A stretch of 23,316 bases of DNA from Actinomycetes bacterium. GTDB lineage: Bacteria > Actinomycetota > Actinomycetes > Actinomycetales > Dermabacteraceae. The translations under genes were made by a program, and so were the position numbers. The notes under the pieces were generated by a model. It had not been told where the DNA came from and ran no database searches. It worked only from the letters and a program-made list of their open reading frames with translations. Within the stretch, counting starts at the first letter, position 1; each line of letters begins with the position of its first letter. Where the stretch lies: contig JAEWEZ010000109.1 in the NCBI GenBank assembly GCA_023389045.1, forward strand, positions 1 through 23,316, written 5' to 3'. Of the stretch, positions 1 to 6,586 are shown piece by piece.

Positions 1-242
1 GACTCATCTCTGAACTCATCGCCGGAGGCGGCGGCAAACTGCGCGCCTTTGTCTGCGTGGGAGGGCCCCGGGAACCCCGCGAGATCGTCATGCCCTGCGG
101 ACGCTGCCGCCAACTGCTGTGCGAACACGCCGCCCCCGACTTCACCATCCTGACCCCGCGCGGCCCCATCAGCCTGGAGGAGATGCTTCCCCAGGCCTTC
201 GGCCCGCACAACCTTGAGGAGCATCCCGCTGATGTCCACTGA
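1..242 (+). CDS. cdd: Cytidine deaminase, C-terminal part (5' end outside window)
   Basis: This is the C-terminal ~80 residues of a reading frame that enters from the left edge (frame starting at base 3) and stops with TGA at 240-242. It carries the PCGRCRQ motif (bases 93-113), whose two cysteines bind the catalytic zinc in the homodimeric/tetrameric cytidine deaminase family. The enzyme hydrolyses cytidine and deoxycytidine to uridine and deoxyuridine in the cytoplasm. The upstream zinc ligand and HAE-type motif lie outside the window. The stop codon overlaps the start of deoA, so the two are probably one transcript, as cdd-deoA is in mycobacteria. Family identity is secure; N-terminal completeness cannot be judged. 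Confidence 0.93.
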   Translation, partial: LISELIAGGGGKLRAFVCVGGPREPREIVMPCGRCRQLLCEHAAPDFTILTPRGPISLEEMLPQAFGPHNLEEHPADVH

Positions 243-1551
243 GAACACGACGCAGACCCCCGCCGTCGAACCCTTCGACGCCGTGGACGTGATCCACACC
301 AAGCGCGATGGCGGGCGCCTCAGCCCCGAACAGATCGACTGGGTGGTGGACGCCTACACCCGCGGCGTGGTTGCCGAGGAACAGATGGCGGCCCTGGCCA
401 TGGCGATCTTCCTCAACGGCATGGAACGCGAGGAAATCTCCCGCTGGACTGCCGCGATGATCGCCTCCGGAGAGCGCATGGACTTCGCCTCGCTCTCCAA
501 GCCGACCACCGATAAGCACTCCACCGGCGGTGTGGGCGACAAGATCACCCTGCCCCTCGCACCCCTCGTGGCGAGCTACGGCGTGGCGGTGCCGCAGCTG
601 TCCGGCCGCGGCCTCGGCCACACCGGCGGCACCCTCGACAAGCTCGAAGCCATCCCCGGCTGGCGCGCCTCCCTCAGCAATGAAGACATGATGCGCCAGC
701 TCGAGGAGGTGGGCGCGGTGATCTGCGCGGCCGGCTCCGGGCTCGCCCCCGCCGATAAGAAGCTCTACGCCCTGCGCGATGTGACCGGCACCGTCGAAGC
801 GATCCCGCTGATCGCCAGCTCCATCATGTCCAAGAAGATCGCCGAGGGTACCGCGGCGCTCACCCTCGATGTGAAGACCGGCGCCGGCGCCTTCATGCGC
901 AAGGAATCCGACGCCCGTGAACTTGCCCGCACCATGGTTGATCTCGGCACCGACTCCGGTGTGCGCACCGTCGCGCTGCTGACGGATATGTCCGCGCCGC
1001 TCGGACGCACCGCCGGTAACGGCCTGGAGGTGCGCGAAAGCCTCGAGGTGCTCGCCGGTGGCGGCCCCGCCGACATCGTGGAACTGACCTGCGCTCTTGC
1101 CCGCGAGATGCTGGAAGCCGCCGGGGTGAGCGACCCCGATGTGGAGACCGCGCTCGCCGATGGTCGCGCCATGGACTCCTGGCGGGCCATGATCGCCGCC
1201 CAGGGCGGTGACGTGGATGCGCCGCTGCCGACCGCACGTCACGTGGAAGAGCTGCGCGCCACGGCCGACGGGGTGGTCGTGGGCCTGGATGCGATGAAGG
1301 TGGGCGTTTCTGCGTGGCGCCTCGGTGCGGGCCGCTCCCGCCCGGGCGAGGCCGTGCAGGCTGCGGCCGGCGTGGAAATCCTGCGGCATATCGGCGAGGA
1401 GGTGCGCAGCGGCGATGTGATCGCGCGACTGCACACCGATACGCCCGAGCGCATGGGCCGCTCCCTGGAGGCGATCGACGGAGCGTGGGACCTGGCGCCG
1501 CTCGGCACCACGGTGCCGCCGCGCCGGATTGTGATTGACCGGATCGCCTGA
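232..1551 (+). CDS. deoA: Thymidine (pyrimidine-nucleoside) phosphorylase
   Basis: A 439-residue protein, normal for the family. It phosphorolyses thymidine/deoxyuridine to the free base and deoxyribose 1-phosphate. KHSTGGVGDK (residues 95-104) is the phosphate-binding region, and SGRGLGHTGGTLDKLE (124-139) is the thymidine/pyrimidine phosphorylase signature. The C-terminal alpha/beta domain is present to the end. I chose ATG at 232 because GAGGAG at 216-221 can serve as its ribosome site. An in-frame TTG at 214 lies just before that site and is less likely. The start overlaps the cdd stop by 11 nt, implying co-transcription and coupling. The product feeds the phosphomutase and DeoC encoded downstream. 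A GC-rich hairpin follows 13 nt after the stop. Confidence 0.96.
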   Translation: MSTENTTQTPAVEPFDAVDVIHTKRDGGRLSPEQIDWVVDAYTRGVVAEEQMAALAMAIFLNGMEREEISRWTAAMIASGERMDFASLSKPTTDKHSTGGVGDKITLPLAPLVASYGVAVPQLSGRGLGHTGGTLDKLEAIPGWRASLSNEDMMRQLEEVGAVICAAGSGLAPADKKLYALRDVTGTVEAIPLIASSIMSKKIAEGTAALTLDVKTGAGAFMRKESDARELARTMVDLGTDSGVRTVALLTDMSAPLGRTAGNGLEVRESLEVLAGGGPADIVELTCALAREMLEAAGVSDPDVETALADGRAMDSWRAMIAAQGGDVDAPLPTARHVEELRATADGVVVGLDAMKVGVSAWRLGAGRSRPGEAVQAAAGVEILRHIGEEVRSGDVIARLHTDTPERMGRSLEAIDGAWDLAPLGTTVPPRRIVIDRIA

Positions 1552-1563
1552 CAACGGCGATAG

Positions 1564-1603
1564 ACAGTGGCCCGGGGCACCATATTGCGCCCCGGGCCGC
1601 TGT
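1564..1603 (+). terminator. Probable transcription terminator after cdd-deoA
   Basis: A 15-bp stem (1564-1578 with 1589-1603, one G-T wobble) encloses a 10-nt loop. The core GGCCCGGGGC/GCCCCGGGCC is perfect. No T-run follows, which is common for actinobacterial terminators. A 14-nt piece of the left arm (1567-1580) is repeated at 1629-1642 without a partner arm. Confidence 0.7.
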
Positions 1604-1657
1604 GGGTTGGGGCCGATTGGGTGTGAGGGTGGCCCGGGGCACTGGTTGGCTGCAGGA

Positions 1658-1743
1658 GTTACCCGTGAGGAATTGGCGGTATAGAGCCAAGTACGGCGTA
1701 TTTGTCGCAGCTGGCGATATTCCGCCAATTCCCAACCGGTAAC
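1658..1743. repeat. Long imperfect palindrome, possible mobile/REP-like element
   Basis: The outer arms GTTACC (1658-1663) and GGTAAC (1738-1743) flank inner perfect 11-bp arms GGAATTGGCGG (1669-1679) and CCGCCAATTCC (1722-1732). Further inside, TAT/ATA (1680-1682/1717-1719), GCCA/TGGC (1686-1689/1712-1715) and GCG/CGC (1696-1698/1706-1708) can extend the hairpin. It is more AT-rich than its surroundings. No second copy is visible in this window, so its status as a dispersed repeat is unproven. It could instead be a terminator for the convergent genes. Confidence 0.6.
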
Positions 1744-1896
1744 CCGGTGAGGGTGCAGTGGCTAGGGAGAGGAGAGGGGGAAAGCCTGGTGCCGACGCGG
1801 CTTAGGCGGGAGGAGGGGAAGGCCTGGTGCTGACAGGGTTTGGGCGAGGCAGGCTGAGGCGGGCCGAAGGGGCGCCGGGGGAGGAAGGCCTCGCTC

Positions 1897-2982
1897 TTAG
1901 CCCAGGCGCTCGCGGAGCGCGGGGACGATGTGCTGCACCATGAGCGGGGCAAGGCGCGTCCCGGTCGGCAGCTCCCGCAGAGAAACCCACCGGTGATCAG
2001 CCAGTTCAGCCTGCACTGTGAGCGGGTCCGGCAGAGCATGGCGTGTGAAGAACACCGTGGAATGCACCTGGGTGCCCGGTTCATTCGCGGCAACGGCGTG
2101 GAAATCCCCGAGCAGTTCGAGCTCCTCGGCCTCCAGATGCACGCCGAGTTCCTCGGCCACCTCGCGGCGGGCCGCGTCGATTGCTTCCTCGCCCGGTTCG
2201 AGTTTGCCGCCCACCTGCATGTAACTGCCGGTGCCGTGTTTACGCACCGTCAGTAGCTCCCCGTCGGCCCCATCGCCACGCAGGAAACACACAGCGGTGA
2301 TGCGCAAAGTACGACCGGGAACCAGCGAGCGGTGGTGGCGTTCTGCCTGCGCGATCTGTGCGAGTTGCCGCACCTGCCGCACCGCCGCATGCAGACCCAA
2401 CGGCTCCATCCCCGCCTGGATCCACTCGCGCACATCGCTCTTCTGCTCGCGGGCGAGTGCCCAGCCGCGCTGCAGCAAAACGCGGGGCGATTTGCGAGCC
2501 TCGCGCAGGTCACGGGCCAGCCGCAGCAGGAACACCAGCGGCACCGGTCGCTCCAGGACGATGGCGGTGGCAAGCAATCCAGCCGCCTGCAGGGGAGCGA
2601 TGAGCTCGGCTGCAAAAATCCCCTCCGCAATGATCAGGGGCGCATCGCCAGCATCAACCCGGTGCGTCCCGGTGCGGCGGGAGAGCGGGATGGAGTAGGT
2701 GGGCACCTCGGCGGTGCCGTCATGCGCCAGAGCGGTGAGCGCTTCGAGAGCCGCTCCGGCATTCCAGGAGGCGGGATCGTCCCAGTCCACGATGCCGTAG
2801 CGCTGGGGGAGGGTCGGATCGCCCTCATCGCGGTAGAACTCGTCGAGTCCCACCAGAGGGAGTCCGGAGCGGGTGGCGAGGAGGCCCTTGCCGCTGCCGG
2901 AGGGCCCAGCGACCAGCACAATGCGGCGGGACGGGCGACTCGAGGAGACAGGGGAGGCGGGGGCATCCGGGGGCGTGCTCAC
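1897..2982 (-). CDS. Uridine kinase-like P-loop domain fused to a NUDIX hydrolase domain
   Basis: A 361-residue two-domain protein. Residues ~20-215 resemble the actinobacterial uridine kinase family: P-loop GPSGSGKG at 26-33, LDEFYRD at 46-52, a VDWDDPASW segment at 65-73 and IIAEGIFA at 117-124. The P-loop has Gly where Ser/Thr normally follows the lysine (residue 33), so nucleoside phosphorylation may be weakened. Residues ~225-361 form a NUDIX domain with a complete 23-residue box at 259-281 (G259, E265, R273-E274, E277-E278, G280). The reading frame is continuous across the join. The start is GTG at 2982, chosen because a TAGGAT box lies 8 nt upstream. Its position between deoA and deoC suggests nucleoside or nucleotide salvage/sanitation. 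Substrates are unknown. Confidence 0.85.
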   Translation of the reverse strand: MSTPPDAPASPVSSSRPSRRIVLVAGPSGSGKGLLATRSGLPLVGLDEFYRDEGDPTLPQRYGIVDWDDPASWNAGAALEALTALAHDGTAEVPTYSIPLSRRTGTHRVDAGDAPLIIAEGIFAAELIAPLQAAGLLATAIVLERPVPLVFLLRLARDLREARKSPRVLLQRGWALAREQKSDVREWIQAGMEPLGLHAAVRQVRQLAQIAQAERHHRSLVPGRTLRITAVCFLRGDGADGELLTVRKHGTGSYMQVGGKLEPGEEAIDAARREVAEELGVHLEAEELELLGDFHAVAANEPGTQVHSTVFFTRHALPDPLTVQAELADHRWVSLRELPTGTRLAPLMVQHIVPALRERLG

Positions 2983-2990
2983 GGACCTCG

Positions 2991-2996
2991 ATCCTA
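2991..2996 (-). promoter_or_regulatory. -10 box (TAGGAT) for the kinase-NUDIX gene
   Basis: TAGGAT on the minus strand ends 8 nt before the GTG start, so the transcript would be leaderless or nearly so. There is no good Shine-Dalgarno sequence and no clear -35 box. Confidence 0.55.
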
Positions 2997-3116
2997 CTGC
3001 CGCGACCGGCGCACCACACCGAGGAGAGGCCCGGTGTGACGCATCCGCGTGGAGGCTTCCGGCTTTTCCTTCGGATCGGCGGGACCAGGGGAGAGGCAGA
3101 TACGTCGAAGATCTGC

Positions 3117-3122
3117 CAGGAT
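3117..3122 (+). promoter_or_regulatory. Possible -10 box (CAGGAT) for deoC
   Basis: CAGGAT lies 6 nt before the deoC ATG and matches TANNNT except for the first base. It fits the leaderless spacing seen at other genes here, and there is no strong Shine-Dalgarno sequence. Confidence 0.4.
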
Positions 3123-3128
3123 CAGAGC

Positions 3129-3776
3129 ATGACGAACATCGACACCCCCGCCCTGGCTCAGCTGATCGACCACACCCTGCTCAAGCCTGAATCGACTCAC
3201 GCCGATGTGCAGGCCCTGATTCGTGAAGCCGAGGAACTGGGCACCTACTCCGTGTGCGTGTCTCCCTCGATGCTGCCGGTGCAGACCAGCGTGAAGGTCG
3301 CGACCGTGTGCGGCTTCCCCTCCGGCCAGCATGCCAGCGAGATCAAGGCGGCCGAAGCGAAGGATTCGGTGGCGAAGGGCGCCGACGAGATCGACATGGT
3401 CATCAACGTGGGCCTCGCCGTGGCCGGTGACTTTGAAGGCGTGCAGGCCGATATTCAGGCCGTGCGCGACGCCGCTCCCCGCCCCGCCATCCTGAAAGTC
3501 ATCATCGAATCCGCAGCCCTCACCGATGAGCAGATCGTGGCGGTCTGCGAAGCGGCCGAGAAGGCCGGCGCGGACTTCGTGAAGACCTCCACCGGCTTCC
3601 ACCCCGCCGGTGGCGCAAGCGAGCATGCCGTGAAGCTCATGCGTCAGACCGTGGGCGATCGCCTGGGCGTGAAGGCCTCGGGCGGAATCCGTACCCGTGA
3701 AGCCGCTGAGGCGATGGTTGCGGCGGGCGCGAACCGTCTGGGTCTTTCCTCCTCCCGCGCGATCCTCGAGGGCTGA
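3129..3776 (+). CDS. deoC: Deoxyribose-phosphate aldolase
   Basis: A 215-residue class I aldolase that splits 2-deoxyribose 5-phosphate into glyceraldehyde 3-phosphate and acetaldehyde, the last step of deoxynucleoside catabolism. Catalytic residues are visible: Schiff-base lysine K152 in FVKTSTGF, K182 in GVKASGGIRT and D89 in DEIDMV. Length is typical for the short bacterial form. I chose ATG at 3129 because homology begins at TPALAQLIDHTLLKP. An upstream in-frame extension to 3036 is open but has no family match. The gene is separated from the convergent phosphomutase gene by a strong bidirectional hairpin. Substrate would come from DeoA/PunA products after isomerisation by the neighbouring mutase. 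Confidence 0.96.
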   Translation: MTNIDTPALAQLIDHTLLKPESTHADVQALIREAEELGTYSVCVSPSMLPVQTSVKVATVCGFPSGQHASEIKAAEAKDSVAKGADEIDMVINVGLAVAGDFEGVQADIQAVRDAAPRPAILKVIIESAALTDEQIVAVCEAAEKAGADFVKTSTGFHPAGGASEHAVKLMRQTVGDRLGVKASGGIRTREAAEAMVAAGANRLGLSSSRAILEG

Positions 3777-3805
3777 GCCTGCGGGACCTCCTGAGGGAGA
3801 ACAGC

Positions 3806-3847
3806 CGACGGGCCCCGGCCGGCATCACGCCGATCCGGGGCCCGTCG
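3806..3847. terminator. Bidirectional terminator between deoC and the phosphomutase gene
   Basis: A perfect 13-bp GC-rich stem, CGACGGGCCCCGG (3806-3818) with its complement (3835-3847), encloses a 16-nt loop. It sits between two convergent genes and a GCTT follows on the plus strand. Confidence 0.75.
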
Positions 3848-3866
3848 CTTATCGCAGGCGAAGCGC

Positions 3867-5615
3867 TCAGGCCGCGCCGAGGGCGCTCCGCAGCTCCTCG
3901 GTGAGAGCCTCCAGACGCTCCCGGGCGGTACGCCGGTGCTCACCCATGGCAGCGGTATCCGCATCCGTGGGCACCGGCTGGACCACTTCGAGGTAGCACT
4001 TGAGCTTCGGCTCGGTGCCGGAGGGCCGCACAATCACGCGCACGTCCTCGGCGGTGCGCAGCAGCATCCCGTCGGTCGGCGGAAGCCCGGTGGTCTCCAC
4101 GGACCCCTCGGCAAGATCCTGCACCTCGGTGACCTCCGCGCCGAGCAGCGTGGCCGGCGGCTGCTGCCGCAGGCGCGTCATCATCTGCCCGATGAGGGAG
4201 AGGTCCTCCACGCGGATGGAGAGCTGGCTGGTGACGAACAGGCCGTGTTCGCGGGCCAGGTCATCGAGACGATCCACGAGGGTGCGGCCCTCGGAGCGGG
4301 CGAGCGCCGCCATCTCCGCGACCATCAGCGCGGCCGAGAGGCCGTCCTTATCGCGCACGGCCTCCGGGAGCACGCAGTAGCCGATCGCTTCCTCGTAACC
4401 GAAGACGATGCCCTCGGCGCGGGCGATCCACTTGAAGCCGGTGAGGGTGGCGGTGGCCTGCTGCCCGGCGCAGCGTGCCACATGGTCAAGCCAGCGGCTG
4501 GAGACGATGGAGCGGGCAAAAGCGCCCTGGTAGCCGTGGTGGCGGGCGAGGTGGTCACCGAGGAGCACCCCGAGTTCGTCACCGGTCAGCATCCGCCACT
4601 CACCCAGATGCGGGTCGAGCACGGCGGCGGCACAACGGTCGGCATCGGGGTCATTGGCAACAACCACGTCGGCCTCCACCGTGCGAGCAAGCTCGAGGGA
4701 GAGGTCGATCGCGCCTTTTTCCTCCGGGTTGGGGAAGGCCACCGTGGGGAAGTCCGGATCGGGCTCGGCCTGCTTGGCAACCGAGTGCACATCGGTAAAG
4801 CCCGTGCGGTGCAGGGCTGCGAGCGCGATCTCCGTGCCCACCCCGTGCATGGCGGTGTGGACGATGCGAACCTCGCGCGGACCCTCCGGTTTGGGGAGGG
4901 CGCAGATGGTCTCAAGGTAGGCCTCGCGCAGGTCATCACCCATGGTCGCCCAGCCCTCAGCCGCGAGCGAGATCTCCTTGACCGCGCCGACGGCAGCGAT
5001 CTTCGCGGCGATCCCGGCATCAGCCGGCGGCACGATCTGCACACCCTGCCCGGAGGGCTCCTGGCAGCGGCCCCCGAGGTACACCTTGTAGCCGTTATCG
5101 GCCGGGGGGTTGTGGCTGGCGGTGACGACCACGCCCGCATCGGCGCCCAGGTGCCGCACTGCGAAGGCGATCAGCGGGGTGGGGCCGTGGCGGTCCAGAA
5201 GCTTCACTCGGCAGCCGGCCGCCGTCATGATTTGCGCGGAGACCAGGGCGAAGTCGCGCGAACCGTAGCGGGCGTCATGCCCGATCACCACGAGCGGGGC
5301 GGTGTCGGTGCCGGCGGGGGCCTGCTCACCGAGCTCGGCGAGCAGATAGTCGGCGAGCCCACGCGCAGCACGCGAGACCACGGCAAGGTTCATGCGGTTC
5401 GGGCCGGGGCCCATGCGGCCGCGCAGGCCGGCGGTGCCGAACTGCAGGGTGCCGCTGAAGGCATCGGCGATCTCGGCGCTCGCCGCGTCGTCACCGGCCT
5501 CGGCGCGCCCCAGCAGATCCTCGAGGGCTTTGCGGGTCGCGGCGTCGGGATCATCGGCGATCCACTCACGCACCTGGGCGGTGAGCTGTTCGGGAAGGGC
5601 AGATGCGGTGGTCAT
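3867..5615 (-). CDS. pmmB: Alpha-D-phosphohexomutase family enzyme, probable phosphopentomutase/phosphoglucomutase
   Basis: A 582-residue cytoplasmic phosphosugar mutase with all four active-site elements: the phosphoserine loop TASHNP (S167), the Mg-binding loop DPDADR (D322/D324/D326), the sugar-recognition loop GYEEAIG (406-412) and the C-terminal phosphate loop RPSGTEPK near residue 540. The GYEEAIG loop and ~580-residue length match the PGM2/PgcA-like branch, which includes the human phosphopentomutase PGM2. M. tuberculosis annotates the likely counterpart as PmmB (Rv3308). No DeoB-type phosphopentomutase is visible, and this gene lies between punA and deoC, so ribose/deoxyribose 1-phosphate to 5-phosphate conversion is the best inferred role. 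Its ATG overlaps the punA stop (ATGA), and AGGAGG lies upstream within punA, indicating translational coupling. Confidence 0.92.
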   Translation of the reverse strand: MTTASALPEQLTAQVREWIADDPDAATRKALEDLLGRAEAGDDAASAEIADAFSGTLQFGTAGLRGRMGPGPNRMNLAVVSRAARGLADYLLAELGEQAPAGTDTAPLVVIGHDARYGSRDFALVSAQIMTAAGCRVKLLDRHGPTPLIAFAVRHLGADAGVVVTASHNPPADNGYKVYLGGRCQEPSGQGVQIVPPADAGIAAKIAAVGAVKEISLAAEGWATMGDDLREAYLETICALPKPEGPREVRIVHTAMHGVGTEIALAALHRTGFTDVHSVAKQAEPDPDFPTVAFPNPEEKGAIDLSLELARTVEADVVVANDPDADRCAAAVLDPHLGEWRMLTGDELGVLLGDHLARHHGYQGAFARSIVSSRWLDHVARCAGQQATATLTGFKWIARAEGIVFGYEEAIGYCVLPEAVRDKDGLSAALMVAEMAALARSEGRTLVDRLDDLAREHGLFVTSQLSIRVEDLSLIGQMMTRLRQQPPATLLGAEVTEVQDLAEGSVETTGLPPTDGMLLRTAEDVRVIVRPSGTEPKLKCYLEVVQPVPTDADTAAMGEHRRTARERLEALTEELRSALGAA

Positions 5616-6442
5616 CGTGCAGGAGCCTCCTCGGCGATACGGCGGACAGTCTGGGCGAGCAGACGGGAGATCCGCGGGCCGGCATTCTTCCCTGCCTGCA
5701 GCACCTCCTCATGGTTCAGGGCGTCGGCGCTGATCCCGGCAGCCAGGTTGGTGACCAGGGAGATGCCGAGAACGTTCAGGCCGGCTTCGCGGGCGGCGAT
5801 CGCTTCGAGCGCCGTGGACATACCCACCAGCGTGGCGCCCACCGCACGGGCCATTCCGACCTCGGCCGGGGTCTCGTAGGAGGGGCCGCTGAACTGCATG
5901 TACACGCCCTCATCGAGGGAGGGGTCGATCTCCTGGGCGATTTCGCGCAGACGCGGGGTGTACACGTCGGTGAGGTCCACGAAGTTCGCACCGCGCAGCG
6001 GAGTCGCGCCGGTGAAGTTGATGTGGTCCTTGATGAGCACCGGGGTGCCGGGGCCCCACGACGGGTCAATCCCGCCGCAACCGTTGGTGAGCACGAGGGT
6101 GTGGCAGCCGGCGGCAGCCGCGGTGCGCACACCGTGCACGACGGCATCCACCCCGGCTCCCTCGTAGAAGTGGGTGCGCGCGCCCAGCACAAGGGCTCGG
6201 GCATCGGTGCCCTCCACCTTGATGGAGCGCAAAACCCCAACGTGCCCGGCCACAGCCGGCGGACGGAAACCGGGGAACTGTGGAGCTTCGGCGCGCCAGA
6301 GTTCCTCGCCCAGGAGGTCCGCGGCCCCGGACCAGCCGGAACCGAGAACGAGAGCGATGTCATGGGTGGGGGAGCCGGAGGCTTCAGCGATGGCGGCAGC
6401 AGCCTCGCGCGCGAGCGCGTAGGGATCGGTGGAAGTCGTCAT
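5612..6442 (-). CDS. punA: Purine nucleoside phosphorylase
   Basis: A 276-residue trimeric-type (PNP/MTAP family) phosphorylase that converts purine (deoxy)nucleosides to free base and (deoxy)ribose 1-phosphate. Recognisable elements are VLGSGW (32-37), GARTHFYEG (87-95), TNGCGG (119-124), YETPAE (189-194), VGMSTALEAI (206-215) and the base-binding asparagine region TNLAAG (N232). The segment order and length match the actinobacterial PNP called deoD/punA. ATG at 6442 is supported by a TAGGTT box 6 nt upstream, suggesting a leaderless transcript. The gene is first in a two-gene unit with the phosphomutase (ATGA overlap), pairing phosphorolysis with isomerisation of the sugar phosphate. It diverges from lpdA. 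Confidence 0.95.
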   Translation of the reverse strand: MTTSTDPYALAREAAAAIAEASGSPTHDIALVLGSGWSGAADLLGEELWRAEAPQFPGFRPPAVAGHVGVLRSIKVEGTDARALVLGARTHFYEGAGVDAVVHGVRTAAAAGCHTLVLTNGCGGIDPSWGPGTPVLIKDHINFTGATPLRGANFVDLTDVYTPRLREIAQEIDPSLDEGVYMQFSGPSYETPAEVGMARAVGATLVGMSTALEAIAAREAGLNVLGISLVTNLAAGISADALNHEEVLQAGKNAGPRISRLLAQTVRRIAEEAPAR

Positions 6443-6448
6443 GGACTG

Positions 6449-6454
6449 AACCTA
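6449..6454 (-). promoter_or_regulatory. -10 box (TAGGTT) for punA-phosphomutase operon
   Basis: TAGGTT on the minus strand ends 6 nt before the punA ATG and fits TANNNT. No convincing -35 box is seen, and the gene lacks a Shine-Dalgarno sequence. Confidence 0.55.
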
Positions 6455-6573
6455 GCGCAGGGGTACGACAGACGGCGGGACGGATGCCGAAACCCGTCGC
6501 CAACCCAGGACGCTGTGCAGCGTGAGCCCGGTCTCGCCGCGTCCGAGCGCGCCCCCGCCCGCGCGATCTGGGC

Positions 6574-6579
6574 CACAAT
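6574..6579 (+). promoter_or_regulatory. Weak candidate -10 box (CACAAT) for lpdA
   Basis: CACAAT keeps the second-position A and final T of TANNNT and lies 7 nt before GTG 6587, the spacing seen at other leaderless starts here. The first base is off-consensus and the box overlaps an alternative ATG at 6578. Confidence 0.35.
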
Positions 6580-6586
6580 GGTCCCC

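Larger units (their letters stand above)
1552..1896. other. 345-bp intergenic region between deoA and the convergent kinase-NUDIX gene
   Basis: No convincing gene is visible here. From left to right it holds the deoA terminator hairpin, an orphan copy of its left arm (1629-1642), a long imperfect palindrome (1658-1743), and a purine-rich stretch with two similar ~35-nt units at about 1776-1809 and 1814-1848 sharing a GGGGAA(A/G)GCCTGGTG core. The following minus-strand gene ends at 1897, so this is the meeting point of two convergent transcripts. Confidence 0.7.

Noticed and set aside
214..231. TTG start for deoA, seven codons... six codons earlier than ATG 232
   Set aside because: The GAGGAG ribosome site lies within these codons and is correctly placed only for ATG 232.
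169..1728. Long open frame on the minus strand opposite deoA
   Set aside because: It has no recognisable domain and a His/Gly/Arg-rich composition typical of antisense frames in GC-rich DNA. deoA on the plus strand is unambiguous.
1552..1896. Transposon or gene remnant in the largest intergenic gap
   Set aside because: I found no transposase-like frame, no flanking target duplication and no tRNA-like fold. Only hairpins and degenerate repeats are visible.
3936..5879. Long plus-strand open frame opposite the phosphomutase gene
   Set aside because: It is an antisense shadow. The composition is low-complexity and the minus strand carries all phosphomutase motifs.
5603..6586. Upstream extension of the lpdA frame
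   Set aside because: The frame is open but lies antisense to punA and has no family match. LpdA homology begins shortly after 6587.
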